Below, piece after piece: positions 8,038 to 16,916 of a stretch of 64,000 bases of DNA (position 1 is its first letter; each line of letters starts with the position of its first letter). The notes beneath the pieces are model-generated. The model made no database searches. It worked only from the letters and a program-made list of their open reading frames with translations, and was not told the origin of the DNA. Source of the stretch: Pacificispira sp040217575 (lineage in GTDB: Bacteria; Pseudomonadota; Alphaproteobacteria; UBA8366; Aestuariispiraceae). Both the position numbers and the translations under genes were made by a program. The stretch is taken from positions 868,001 to 932,000 of the forward strand of contig JAVJPW010000002.1 of assembly GCA_040217575.1 (NCBI GenBank), in the 5' to 3' direction.

Positions 8038-10359
8038 ATGGCTGAACAGAAAATATTCGGATACGCAGGCAAGCTTTCAGTGAAGCAAGGAGAACGGGTT
8101 CCCTTCTACGTCCACGCCGATGGTACGAACCATGCTGAGGCTCAGCTCGTGCGACTAATACACGGTGATGAACATATCGATGGACCTGGGTTTATTGAGG
8201 AAGAAATTGATCATCCGGTTAATGGTACATGGCCTGTTAAGAAGCAGTACACCCAGATGGGGTCGTACCTGCGAGTTGCGGACCCTAACCAGAAACTGAA
8301 GCTTGTAGGCTCCTTCTCGATGTTTTGCTTCATCTATCCCACCGTTCCTGGGAAAGGGCGACGTCAAACCATTATGGGGCGCTGGGACACGCGAACCAAC
8401 GAAGGCTTTGCGCTTGGGATCAATCGAAAAGGTTATCTTGAGTTCTGGGTCGGTGACGGCAAAGAGGTCGACTATTTGGCTTCTGAGATGCCTCTCGTAA
8501 AGCAGATGTGGTACTTCGTAGGTATCAGCTTCGACGCGAATAGCGGCGAAGCCACACTGCATCAGGTTGGTGTTGGCAACCGATACAATTCGCTCCTGAG
8601 TAAGGTTGTTCCCTATGATTACCGTTCACATGTAAAAACGAAGTTCCGATTTAGGCAGCATAACAGAGATGACGTTCCTTTCCTGATGGCTGGTGCGCTC
8701 GACCACCACGAGCTTCGCGGAAACTTTGTGAGTGACATGTACTTCGGCAAGATCGACCGCCCTGGTGTCTGCGATGGGGTGCTCAGCCGCAGCGATTTCG
8801 ACGTGTTGTGTGCGGGAGGCATGCCCAATCGTGATGCCATTGTCGCCTACTGGGATACAGCTGCCGGGTATAGTGAAAAAGGCATCGGCCAGGAGGTAAT
8901 TGACACAGGGCCCTATAAGCTAAATGCGCAGGGTGTTAATCATCCGGTACGGGCAATGACAGGTTGGAACTGGAACGGCAGAGATGATTGTTTCCGACTC
9001 GACCCGAACCAATACGGCGGTATCGAATTTCACCCGGAGTCTGTTACGGATTGCTCTTGGGACCAGACTGCGGAAATGGAGATTCCCGCGGACCTTAAGA
9101 GTGGAGTCTATGCAATTCGATTGCGTGTCGGTGATGGACGCGGATTAGGCGAAGAATATATCGTGTTCTTTGTCCGCCCATCGAAGCCTCAATCAAAACT
9201 TTGCTTTTTGGTACCGACTGCAAGCTATTTGGCCTATGCGAACGAACGCCTTAGCTTCGACGCGCAGATCATCCAGCCGATGACAGGTCAACCGCCAGTT
9301 CTGACCGACGTTGACATCGAAACGTATGAGAATCGTGAATTCGGACTATCGACATATGATAGTTTCGAGGACGGCGCTGGTGTTTGTTTCAGTTCATATC
9401 TGCGGCCAATTATCAATATGCGCCCGAAGTACCGCATCTCAAGTATGAATATTACTTGGCAGTTTCCGGCAGACCTGTCGATCGTCGCTTGGATTGATCA
9501 TCAAGGATATGATTGCGACTTCATAACAGATGAAGACCTCCATCGCGAAGGCAAGGACGCCCTCAGTCCCTACAACTGCGTTATTACCGGAACGCATCCT
9601 GAGTATGTCTCAGAAAGAATGCTCGATGCTCAGGAAGATTATGTCGCTGAGGGCGGGCGTCTGATCTATATGGGGGGTAATGGATACTATTGGTGCGTTG
9701 GGTTCGCCGAAGATGATACATCGTGCATGGAGGTGCGGAAGCTAGATTCCGGTATGCGGGCTTGGGCCGCAAAGGCTGGCGAGCATTACTTACAGACTAC
9801 CGGTGAGAAAAGTGGCCTTTGGCGGAATCGCGGACGGGCTCCGCAGAAATTACTCGGCGTCGGTTTTATCGCAGAAGGCTTCGAAACGTCTGCTCCTTTC
9901 CGCAAAATGCCCGACAGCTTTCACCGAACCGTTTCTTGGATTACCGAAGGTGTTGAAGGTGAAATCATCGGAGACGAAGGGCTTGCCTACGGCGCTGCAG
10001 CTGGAGTGGAGTTGGATCGGTACGATCTGTCTCTTGGTACACCACCTCACACAAAGATCATCGCGTCTTCAGGTGGGCACAGCGACAACTATGTCCTGGT
10101 CACGGAAGAGCTCTTGTATGCCTATGCTGGATTGGTTGGGTCGCTTGATTATCGAATTCGTGGGGATATCACTTACTTTACTGCGCCAAACCATGGCGCG
10201 GTGTTCAGCACAGGATCGATCGCTTATGGGCAAGCTCTTCCCGCAAATGGGTTCGATAACTCGGCCTCACGGCTGTTAAAGAATGTCGTCGATGCATTCA
10301 TTGCCGATGGGCGGCTGCCAGGCGGCATGTGGACTTTGGAAGAAAAACAATGGAAATAG
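8038..10359 (+). CDS. dmfA2: N,N-dimethylformamidase large-subunit-like amide hydrolase
   Basis: At 773 residues this matches the DMFase heavy chain (about 760). Recognisable blocks are the N-terminal ELVRLIHGD-like segment (QLVRLIHGDEH), a concanavalin-like middle region, TGWNWNGRDDCF near 308-319, and the C-terminal ELDRYDLSLGTPP near 658-670. DMFase is a mononuclear iron amidohydrolase; as I recall its ligands are two tyrosines and a glutamate. The matching positions here are Tyr397 or Tyr400 in SYLAYANE, Tyr440 in GLSTYD, and Glu522 with His520 in GTHPEY, all kept. It should hydrolyse a small N-substituted amide brought in by the ABC system to an amine and an acid. The true substrate may differ from dimethylformamide. 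GAGGGG precedes the ATG. Confidence 0.8.
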   Translation: MAEQKIFGYAGKLSVKQGERVPFYVHADGTNHAEAQLVRLIHGDEHIDGPGFIEEEIDHPVNGTWPVKKQYTQMGSYLRVADPNQKLKLVGSFSMFCFIYPTVPGKGRRQTIMGRWDTRTNEGFALGINRKGYLEFWVGDGKEVDYLASEMPLVKQMWYFVGISFDANSGEATLHQVGVGNRYNSLLSKVVPYDYRSHVKTKFRFRQHNRDDVPFLMAGALDHHELRGNFVSDMYFGKIDRPGVCDGVLSRSDFDVLCAGGMPNRDAIVAYWDTAAGYSEKGIGQEVIDTGPYKLNAQGVNHPVRAMTGWNWNGRDDCFRLDPNQYGGIEFHPESVTDCSWDQTAEMEIPADLKSGVYAIRLRVGDGRGLGEEYIVFFVRPSKPQSKLCFLVPTASYLAYANERLSFDAQIIQPMTGQPPVLTDVDIETYENREFGLSTYDSFEDGAGVCFSSYLRPIINMRPKYRISSMNITWQFPADLSIVAWIDHQGYDCDFITDEDLHREGKDALSPYNCVITGTHPEYVSERMLDAQEDYVAEGGRLIYMGGNGYYWCVGFAEDDTSCMEVRKLDSGMRAWAAKAGEHYLQTTGEKSGLWRNRGRAPQKLLGVGFIAEGFETSAPFRKMPDSFHRTVSWITEGVEGEIIGDEGLAYGAAAGVELDRYDLSLGTPPHTKIIASSGGHSDNYVLVTEELLYAYAGLVGSLDYRIRGDITYFTAPNHGAVFSTGSIAYGQALPANGFDNSASRLLKNVVDAFIADGRLPGGMWTLEEKQWK

Positions 10360-10450
10360 GCAGCGAAATTTGAAAGCCAGTCGTCCAGGTTTTCGCCTTC
10401 ATGAATTGAAACGACTCACTTATTACCCCTGTAGGCCTACGCAGGCCCTC

Positions 10451-10477
10451 GCCCCGGCGCTGCCGGGGCATTTTTTT
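10451..10477 (+). terminator. Rho-independent terminator of the amide operon
   Basis: A perfect 8-bp stem GCCCCGGC (10451-10458) / GCCGGGGC (10462-10469) with a 3-base loop is followed by A and seven T residues (10471-10477). It lies about 90 bp after the large-subunit stop. A 10-bp palindrome GTAGGCCTAC (10431-10440) lies just upstream. Confidence 0.88.
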
Positions 10478-10827
10478 GAGGCGTTGGATGAACACATTGT
10501 TCCAATGGCGTTGACCTGCGGAACAGGGTAATGCGCCTAGGGACGGGTTCACGCCGGTCTGCACCCACCACCATCCAACCTCCCGATTCCGCAGTGTGCG
10601 GCACAGTCGCCCTGGAAGCTTTTTGAGCCGCTTCGGCGTCTGTGCGATCAGATCGATCTGCAGACGCCCGACCGATATCGCCTCGACAATGTCCGGAGCC
10701 AGGACGGCAAGCGGCAGCGTCCGGTTATGGACGTCGTGGTGTTGGCTATTGGGTGACTGACACGAAGTAGTTTTATGTTGCCGGCGATGCTTCTTTGCGA
10801 GCGTCCTTGGTTTCAGGCGCCGGGTTG
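10478..10827. other. Non-coding stretch with a possible gene remnant
   Basis: No complete gene is supported here. A plus-strand frame open from about 10571 to the stop at 10754-10756 reads like protein (WKLFEPLRRLCDQIDL, then DGKRQRPVMDVVVLAIG) but has no start or ribosome-binding site and I do not recognise a family. It may be the tail of a decayed gene at the junction between the amide operon and the following exporters. Confidence 0.25.
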
Positions 10828-11739
10828 CTATCCCAGCGCGACGAGAACGACCCCCGCGGTTGCAAGAAGGGTTGCCGCTACCAAGTACCTTCCTGGAGGT
10901 GGTTCGGTCTTAAACAGATACGCGGCCAAATAGGCGCCGACGAAGATTTCAGTGGTCCCTATAATTGCGACCACTGCTACGTCTGTATACATCAGGGCGA
11001 AGAAAAGCAGTACTTGGCCCGACGATAACGAGGCGGCTGCCACCCATTGCCAGGGACCCGGATCCCGTAGGATACCGACAAGGCTGTTTCGGAAACTGGT
11101 GCTGAACGGTGCGGCGCAGATATACCAGACAATCCCGGTAACCGCGCCGACCATCGCCCCGAATGCCGCGTCGGGTATGTGTTCCAGCGCGGCTTTGCGT
11201 GCGATGTAGCCCGAAGCGTAGAAGAATGCGCAGGCAACGCCGAAGATTGCGCCAGCCTGTATGCGAGATGTCGTCAGGGCTTTGAAATTCCCGAATACCG
11301 CAGGCGCTTTCTCCCGCATGGTGAAGCCAATGCTTCCCAAAATCAGCAGCATGCCGATCACAGTGAGGATCGGATACCGTTCATCCAGAATCAGGACTGC
11401 CAGGATCGTGGCGAATACGGGAATCAGCCGCCGGAAAAGGCTCGCGCGGATCGCACCTGCCAATGCGATTGTCTTGAAGTTGGTCAGGCGCCCAAAGACA
11501 GTCGCCAGCAATCCCGATGCAACAAAGAAACCGCTGCCGGTGACGAGTATCAGCGTATCGCCTGTCAGGGATGACGTTCCACCAGTTCCCAACCAGAGTA
11601 CGGCCGCGAAGATCATCGTCAGCACGATTGATAGGAACGCGCCATTGTCACCACGTGCATCCGACGCGCCTTTTGCGATCGCTGCGCCGGCAAGACCGAA
11701 TGACGCGGCCGAGAGAAGTGAGAGTATCTCGCCTATCAT
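10828..11739 (-). CDS. EamA/DMT-family membrane transporter
   Basis: This 303-residue protein has about ten membrane segments in two similar halves, as in EamA (drug/metabolite) exporters; LLSAASFGLAGAAIAKGA opens the first half and the second begins near GAIFGVACAFFYASGYIARKAA. It is the most distal gene of a minus-strand set and is preceded by a second, smaller DMT-type gene. The substrate is unknown; export of a metabolite or overflow intermediate is possible. No clear ribosome-binding site precedes the ATG at 11739. Confidence 0.85.
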   Translation of the reverse strand: MIGEILSLLSAASFGLAGAAIAKGASDARGDNGAFLSIVLTMIFAAVLWLGTGGTSSLTGDTLILVTGSGFFVASGLLATVFGRLTNFKTIALAGAIRASLFRRLIPVFATILAVLILDERYPILTVIGMLLILGSIGFTMREKAPAVFGNFKALTTSRIQAGAIFGVACAFFYASGYIARKAALEHIPDAAFGAMVGAVTGIVWYICAAPFSTSFRNSLVGILRDPGPWQWVAAASLSSGQVLLFFALMYTDVAVVAIIGTTEIFVGAYLAAYLFKTEPPPGRYLVAATLLATAGVVLVALG

Positions 11740-11809
11740 TTGGATTTAGATTTCAAGCAACCGGCTGCTTCTTGAAGCAAGGTTCAATCCGGGACATTCG
11801 ATCGCGTAT

Positions 11810-12253
11810 CTAGGCACGCTGAACCAGATAGGCCCCAATGAGGACCAGTGTCAGCCCCGAAGCTTTGGTTAAGCTGATCTGTTCGACGGGTAGTCCGAAA
11901 GCCCCGAAGTGATCGGCAATGCTGGACCCGAACAACTGACCGGCCACAACACAGACGAAGAGAAGGGCAATTCCGGTGACAGGCGCCACGATGATGCTTC
12001 CCACGACGAAGATTGCACCGAAGACCGCCCCTAGAAATGCCCACCACGGGAGTGCCTTGATCTGAGCGATGTTCCCACCACGGTCCCAGGTCAGCCAAAC
12101 CGCGGCCATGAGCAAGAAGCTGATCCCGATTGAAATCGTGGCGGCAAGCACCGGGCTGCCCAATGACTTGGACATCGAGGCATTAACCGGCGCCTGCAGA
12201 GCCAGGCTCATACCGCAAAATACCGCGATAATCATTCCGGCCACGGTGCTCAT
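11810..12253 (-). CDS. YdcZ/DUF606-type DMT small membrane protein
   Basis: The 147-residue protein has five predicted membrane helices and the DUF606 (DMT_YdcZ) pattern, with ALQAPVNASMSKSLGSPVLA at its start. An in-frame ATG at 12271 would add six residues, but the purine-rich ribosome-binding site (GGGGAGAAGG) lies inside that extension, so the ATG at 12253 is preferred. It follows the ThDP enzyme gene by 90 bp on the same strand. Many relatives are uncharacterised; substrate unknown. Confidence 0.85.
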   Translation of the reverse strand: MSTVAGMIIAVFCGMSLALQAPVNASMSKSLGSPVLAATISIGISFLLMAAVWLTWDRGGNIAQIKALPWWAFLGAVFGAIFVVGSIIVAPVTGIALLFVCVVAGQLFGSSIADHFGAFGLPVEQISLTKASGLTLVLIGAYLVQRA

Positions 12254-12343
12254 AAATCCTTCTCCCCTCATTCGCTTCTGTTAAAGGCGCCATTCCTTGG
12301 CGATCTCGGCAAAATGGCGCGGGCATTCGCATGAATGAGAACC

Positions 12344-14113
12344 TTACTGTTTCTCCGTCATGCCTTTCGACATGGATGCGGCGTAGCCCGGTTCGACACG
12401 GGCGTCGATCAGGACGCATTTGCCTTCTTTGACAAGGCGTATGCCGTCCGACACGGCATCCGCCAGCGTCTTCGGATCTATCACAGGTCCGATGCCGACC
12501 AGACCCTGAGCCTTCGCCATTGACGAGAAGTCGATATCGGGGCCGGTGATCGCCTGGCCGATCCATTTGTTTTCGACTGCCCGCTGGCGCGTCTTTGCGA
12601 CTTTCTCCTGGTGGATCTCATCATTGTAGAAAGAGCGATTGTTGCAGACGACCGCAAGCATCGGGATCCTGTATCGAGCCGCCGTCCAGAGGGCAGAGAT
12701 ACCCATCATCGTGTCGCCGTCACCGATCACCGCTATCGGAACGCGGTTGGTATCCTTCAGGGCGAGTGCGGCACCGACCAGCATGCCGGGACCGGAACCG
12801 ATACCGGCGCCGCCGTCGTAGCCGAGGTAATCCAGCGGGTGCCGGAAATGCCAAGTGCTCCCGTCCCATCCAAGTGGCAATCGCACCAGTGTTGCCAGTT
12901 CACCGTCCAGGCCCTTCCCCAGTGCATCCGAGAAACCTTGCATAGAGATGACACCGGCATCTTCGATATCTGATTTGATCGGGGTGAAGGGACGATCCTT
13001 CACGGCGGAAGGTTGTTGAATTTGGTGATTGGTCAGGATGTCACGAATACAGATATCCGGTTGGGACGCTATGTGCATGACCGACTTCAGCGGTCCTGTG
13101 TGGTCAAAGGACCAGCTGTTCGCCAGCAGATGATCGATCGTGACGTTTGCGACACAGGCTGTCGTACCGGACTGCTTGATCGCACCGGGCGCGTCGACCC
13201 AATCGAACGCGACCACCAGGTCGGCATCCCGCAAGGCTTCGGCTTGAGGCTCTGTCAGGAAGAAGGAGGGGGGACCGACATGTAGCGGATGGTCTGTCGG
13301 AAAGACGGCCCCTGTTTTGATGTCAGTTACGACCCGCGCATTGAAGTGCTCCGCCAACGCGACCCTTGCGCTCCAATCCTCAGGCGATCGAGACATGCGG
13401 CCCATCATGAAGACTGGGCGGTTTGCCTCCGACAACAGTTCATTCAGCCGTCTGATTTGAACCGAAGAAGGCTCCGGCGCATCCGGCGGAGGATACTCGG
13501 CGGGCGCAGGAAGTTTCGGCATTTCGTCGAGAGGCGCCTCCTGAACAGAGACGTCGAAACAGACATAGGTCGGTCCGTAAGGTGCAGTTCGAGTGACCGT
13601 GAAAGCGCGCATCATTGAGTCGATTGAGGCTTGCAGGTTCGCTGGCTGGTCATCCCATTTAACGTAATCCCGGATGATGGATGCTTGATCGCGCGATGTG
13701 TGGATCCAGTCGATCCAAGGACGTCGAAGGTCAGCGGCGACCGGCCCGGTCGCCCCCAGGATCAGCATTGGAACACGATCGCACCACGCGTTATAGATCG
13801 CCATGGCGCCATGCATGAGCCCGACATTCGCATGCAGGATCACCGCCATCGGCTCCCCGGTCACCTTGGCCCAACCATGGGCAATGGAGACAGCATGCTC
13901 TTCGTGCAGACAGAGCAGCATCTGCGGATCTGCGTTGCCCAAATGGTTCACAAGGCTGTCGTGGAGTCCGCGAAAGCTGGAGCCGGGGTTGAGTGCGACG
14001 TATTCAACACCGAGAGTGCGGAGCATCTCCGCCAGAGCGTCGCTCCCCCAGAGACTGTTACTGTCGCTTGGGACAGGTTTTTCCACAGACGTAGTGTTTC
14101 TGGGGTCTACCAT
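12344..14113 (-). CDS. Thiamine-diphosphate-dependent decarboxylase/acetolactate-synthase-like enzyme
   Basis: The 589-residue protein has the three-domain ThDP layout: the PYR domain with the activating Glu in LHEEHAVSIAHG, a central domain, and the PP domain with the metal/cofactor motif GDGDTMMGIS followed by VVCNNRSF. It belongs to the acetolactate synthase/benzoylformate decarboxylase group. Reaction not certain: 2-oxo acid decarboxylation or carboligation are possible. A MarR-family gene diverges only 30 bp away and the phthalate-type genes follow, so a role on a side-chain keto acid or downstream metabolite is plausible but inferred. Confidence 0.85.
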   Translation of the reverse strand: MVDPRNTTSVEKPVPSDSNSLWGSDALAEMLRTLGVEYVALNPGSSFRGLHDSLVNHLGNADPQMLLCLHEEHAVSIAHGWAKVTGEPMAVILHANVGLMHGAMAIYNAWCDRVPMLILGATGPVAADLRRPWIDWIHTSRDQASIIRDYVKWDDQPANLQASIDSMMRAFTVTRTAPYGPTYVCFDVSVQEAPLDEMPKLPAPAEYPPPDAPEPSSVQIRRLNELLSEANRPVFMMGRMSRSPEDWSARVALAEHFNARVVTDIKTGAVFPTDHPLHVGPPSFFLTEPQAEALRDADLVVAFDWVDAPGAIKQSGTTACVANVTIDHLLANSWSFDHTGPLKSVMHIASQPDICIRDILTNHQIQQPSAVKDRPFTPIKSDIEDAGVISMQGFSDALGKGLDGELATLVRLPLGWDGSTWHFRHPLDYLGYDGGAGIGSGPGMLVGAALALKDTNRVPIAVIGDGDTMMGISALWTAARYRIPMLAVVCNNRSFYNDEIHQEKVAKTRQRAVENKWIGQAITGPDIDFSSMAKAQGLVGIGPVIDPKTLADAVSDGIRLVKEGKCVLIDARVEPGYAASMSKGMTEKQ

Positions 14114-14143
14114 TTCCGCGATCCTTCGTTATTGTGCTTCGCC

Positions 14144-14701
14144 ATGAACTCGCGAGAACAGATGCACGCCCCAACCCCTGGATCGGAACCTGAGAATGAT
14201 GCCGGGGATATGCTGTCGTACCACCACGAACGGGTCGCGCATCTGGTGCGGCTTGGTGCGCGTGGCTTCAATAGGTCTCTCGCGCGCAGATTGGCAGAGC
14301 ATGAAATCACATTCGGCCAATGGGTGTATTTGCGCATCCTTTGGAAACGCGAAGGATTGTCCCAGAGCCAGCTCAGCGATGCGGCGAACCTGACCGCACC
14401 GACAACACATACCGCGCTTGGCAAATTAGAGCGTCTCGGCATCGTCGAACGACGGACCCTGGGGGACAACCGGCGCAGACAGCATGTCTTTTTGACGCAA
14501 AAGGGACGCGATCTGCAAAAAGTGCTGGAGCCGTTGGCGGTCGAGGCGAACGAAGTAGCGCTCGCGGGTATTCCCGAAAGCGAGCGGGAAAAACTGCGCG
14601 CGCATCTGGTCACCATCCTGGATAACCTTGCCCGTGATGAGCTGGAAGCAGAAGCGCGCGGTCTTCGGGTTCCAGCGACCCGCGCGAGTTTCCCCGAATA
14701 G
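14144..14701 (+). CDS. MarR-family transcriptional regulator
   Basis: From the ATG at 14144 the protein has 185 residues. The winged helix is clear: FGQWVYLRILWKREGLSQSQL, then LTAPTTHTALGKLERLGIVERR and DNRRRQHVFLTQKGRDL. An open frame continues upstream to 13631 but lies antisense to the ThDP gene and has no homology, so it is not used; in-frame Met codons at 14162 and near 14210 are alternatives. It diverges from the ThDP gene at 14113 and converges with the decarboxylase gene, whose stop is 4 bp away. It may control the aromatic cluster. Confidence 0.88.
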   Translation: MNSREQMHAPTPGSEPENDAGDMLSYHHERVAHLVRLGARGFNRSLARRLAEHEITFGQWVYLRILWKREGLSQSQLSDAANLTAPTTHTALGKLERLGIVERRTLGDNRRRQHVFLTQKGRDLQKVLEPLAVEANEVALAGIPESEREKLRAHLVTILDNLARDELEAEARGLRVPATRASFPE

Positions 14702-14705
14702 AAGC

Positions 14706-15695
14706 TCACAGACTGTAGGCTTCGTAGGTCGCGGGATGAAAAATCTCATCGACGCTCATCCGCCGATCTGACAGCCCCTGTCTGTGGTGCAGGTCCAAGA
14801 AAGTATCCAGTACCTTTTCATTGCCTGGTACGCCGTAAGTCCAGATCTCAGGTCCGATCAGGCGGCGCGCCATGGTCAGCGTATCCTCAACAAACGGCAT
14901 CGTGACCTTTGTGGCGGATGTATCTTGCAGCGCCTGCTGCGCTATTGCCTTGGCTTGCGAGAACCCTTTCAACAGAGCACCGGGCAACCAAGGATTTGCC
15001 TCTGCGATTTCCTTCTTAACGCCGAGCACGTGCATAATCGGGAAAATGCCCGTACGCTCATAATGTTTTGATGCGGCGCTGAAGCCATCGTCGAACAGCC
15101 GTCCGACATTCGGGTGTCCTTCATCGAAGCAACGTAGGGACCGCGGCCCTATGAAGCCGTCAATCTCACCCGCCCGCAGCAATTCATCCAGGGTCTTGTC
15201 CTCCGGCGCGGCTTCAATCGTGACGTCTGAGGGAACGTTTACCGGAATTTTTTCTGGGCGTCCGGTCGCGTGCATCCCACCACGCACCCAGGCGATTTCG
15301 GACTGCTTGACGCCGTAATCCTCCAGAATGCCGCGCACCCAGACGTTGGCGGTGAGTTGCCATTCAGCGATTCCGATACGGCGCCCCTTGAGATCTTCGG
15401 GGGTGTCGATGCCGCGATCCGTTCGGATGTAGACCGAAGAATGCCGGAACGCTCGCGACAGGAATACCGGCACGGCGACGTAGGGGCTTTCCCCCTTGGA
15501 GTGCTTTACGCAATAGGAAGAGAATGAGATTTCGCTGACATCGAATGCCTGATGCCGAAACGCGCGAAAGAACATCTCCTCCGGTGACAGCAGCATTGTA
15601 ACCGGCTCGACACCGTCAATTTTTACGCGGCCATCATGGATCGGGCGCGTTCGGTCGTAGTCCCCCATGGCGATGGATAGTCGTAGGGTGCCCAT
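14706..15695 (-). CDS. pht5: 4,5-dihydroxyphthalate decarboxylase-like protein
   Basis: The 329-residue protein has the periplasmic-binding-protein-like fold used by the Pht5 family (MGTLRLSIAMGDYDRTRPI at the start, YTRTDRG-like YIRTDRGIDTPEDLKGRRIG in the middle). It has no signal peptide, so it is cytosolic, as expected for Pht5, which turns 4,5-dihydroxyphthalate into protocatechuate. It is last in a three-gene minus-strand set with a Gfo/Idh/MocA dehydrogenase and a phthalate-dioxygenase-type reductase, matching pht5-pht4-pht2. The substrate could be a related hydroxylated aromatic acid. Confidence 0.82.
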   Translation of the reverse strand: MGTLRLSIAMGDYDRTRPIHDGRVKIDGVEPVTMLLSPEEMFFRAFRHQAFDVSEISFSSYCVKHSKGESPYVAVPVFLSRAFRHSSVYIRTDRGIDTPEDLKGRRIGIAEWQLTANVWVRGILEDYGVKQSEIAWVRGGMHATGRPEKIPVNVPSDVTIEAAPEDKTLDELLRAGEIDGFIGPRSLRCFDEGHPNVGRLFDDGFSAASKHYERTGIFPIMHVLGVKKEIAEANPWLPGALLKGFSQAKAIAQQALQDTSATKVTMPFVEDTLTMARRLIGPEIWTYGVPGNEKVLDTFLDLHHRQGLSDRRMSVDEIFHPATYEAYSL

Positions 15696-15716
15696 AAATC
15701 ATTCTCCTCCGTGGCG

Positions 15717-16916
15717 TTATTTTTGGTGGCGCAGTCGGACGCGCTCGTTGGTTTTCGCGCTCTCCAGAATCGCGTGGCAGATTTCAAGACTCGCCCGCCC
15801 CCAGCGGCCGTCTTGTGGTGGTGGCGCGTTGTGGCGGATCGCGTTGTACAAGCCTTTGAGAACTTCGGTTCTTGGGGCAGGTTCGGCAGATACCTCCAAC
15901 GTTTCGCGTTTCGAATCGCCCCACACTTCGATTTTGGTGGGGCTGATCCGCAAATCCGCGCCATCGCAGCTGACGATCATCGGGCCGAAATGCTCAGAAT
16001 AGGGTGCCACGGCAGGCGGGTCGGTGCCGGTGAAGGTGCGCGTTGACTTCAGTGCCGCTTCTTCTTCCGGCGATGAAACCTTTGCCAAGGCCCGGCGCGC
16101 TGCTCCGTAGGCCGACATGTCCTTTGGATTGCCCAGCTCACCGATCCCGTCTTGCAGGGCATCACTGTCGTAGTGGGCATAACCGGAGTATACGAGGTTC
16201 GCGAAGCGACCCCCATCGAACTGGATCAGCGCGGCATACGCGCCCTCCGTCGGACGGTTGGGATCCCAGGCCCCGGTCGCAGCTGTAACCGCAACCGCCT
16301 CGCCACCCATCAATAGACGAACCACATCCACCTGGTGCACGGCCTGACTGAAAACAACGCCGCCGCCCAGTTCGGTGGAAAGTTCCTCCGGCCTGCGCGG
16401 GCGATACAGAAAATCCGTATAGTTGAACGTGTGGAGCATTCGGACGGTTCCAAACCGGCCCTCATTAATCAATCTGCGCGCTTCGATGATCGGCTGGTCG
16501 AAACTGTGGCTTGGCCCCGTTATCAATGTCACTCCGGCGTGCTCAACCGCTTCGACAATGGCGGTTGCGTCATCCATCTTGATCGCCAGAGGTTTATCGA
16601 TCAGCAGATGCTTCCCGCCTGCGGCCAGAATCTCTGCATGCTCACGATGCATCTGGTGCGGTGTGGCAATGTAAACCGCTTCGACATCCGGATCGCCTGC
16701 CAGTGCTTCAATCGAGTCATACGCATTGCCGCCAAAGCGGTTGCGAAAGGCCTGCCGGGAGTCTTCACGTGGCGCGGCACATGCCACGAGCTTGGTGTGC
16801 GGATCGGCAATCAGGCTCGGCAATGTCAGCATGAAACCGCGCCCGAGCCCGGCGACCCCAAGACGGATAGGATCAGAGATCAATTGTAAGATCTCCGGAT
16901 TTGGCGCGCGAGACAC
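15717..16916 (-). CDS. pht4: Gfo/Idh/MocA dehydrogenase, Pht4-like
   Basis: The 399-residue oxidoreductase has a Rossmann N-terminus (IRLGVAGLGRGF), the DKPLA motif near residue 107 (usual EKP) and a GGGVVFSQAVHQVDVVRLLMGG helix in the C-terminal domain. Gfo/Idh/MocA enzymes serve as Pht4, oxidising cis-4,5-dihydrodiol-phthalate to 4,5-dihydroxyphthalate with NAD. It lies between the reductase and decarboxylase genes. With the ATG at 16916 it overlaps the reductase gene by 44 bp; a TTG within the overlap end (LISDPIRLG) would give a start nearer the first strand and shorten the overlap. Confidence 0.82.
   Translation of the reverse strand: MSRAPNPEILQLISDPIRLGVAGLGRGFMLTLPSLIADPHTKLVACAAPREDSRQAFRNRFGGNAYDSIEALAGDPDVEAVYIATPHQMHREHAEILAAGGKHLLIDKPLAIKMDDATAIVEAVEHAGVTLITGPSHSFDQPIIEARRLINEGRFGTVRMLHTFNYTDFLYRPRRPEELSTELGGGVVFSQAVHQVDVVRLLMGGEAVAVTAATGAWDPNRPTEGAYAALIQFDGGRFANLVYSGYAHYDSDALQDGIGELGNPKDMSAYGAARRALAKVSSPEEEAALKSTRTFTGTDPPAVAPYSEHFGPMIVSCDGADLRISPTKIEVWGDSKRETLEVSAEPAPRTEVLKGLYNAIRHNAPPPQDGRWGRASLEICHAILESAKTNERVRLRHQK

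Noticed and set aside
10431..10440. GTAGGCCTAC palindrome as a separate regulatory element
   Set aside because: It lies directly before the operon terminator and is too short to assign a role.
13631..14143. N-terminal extension of the MarR frame
   Set aside because: It is antisense to the ThDP gene and has no regulator homology; an ATG at 14144 fits better.
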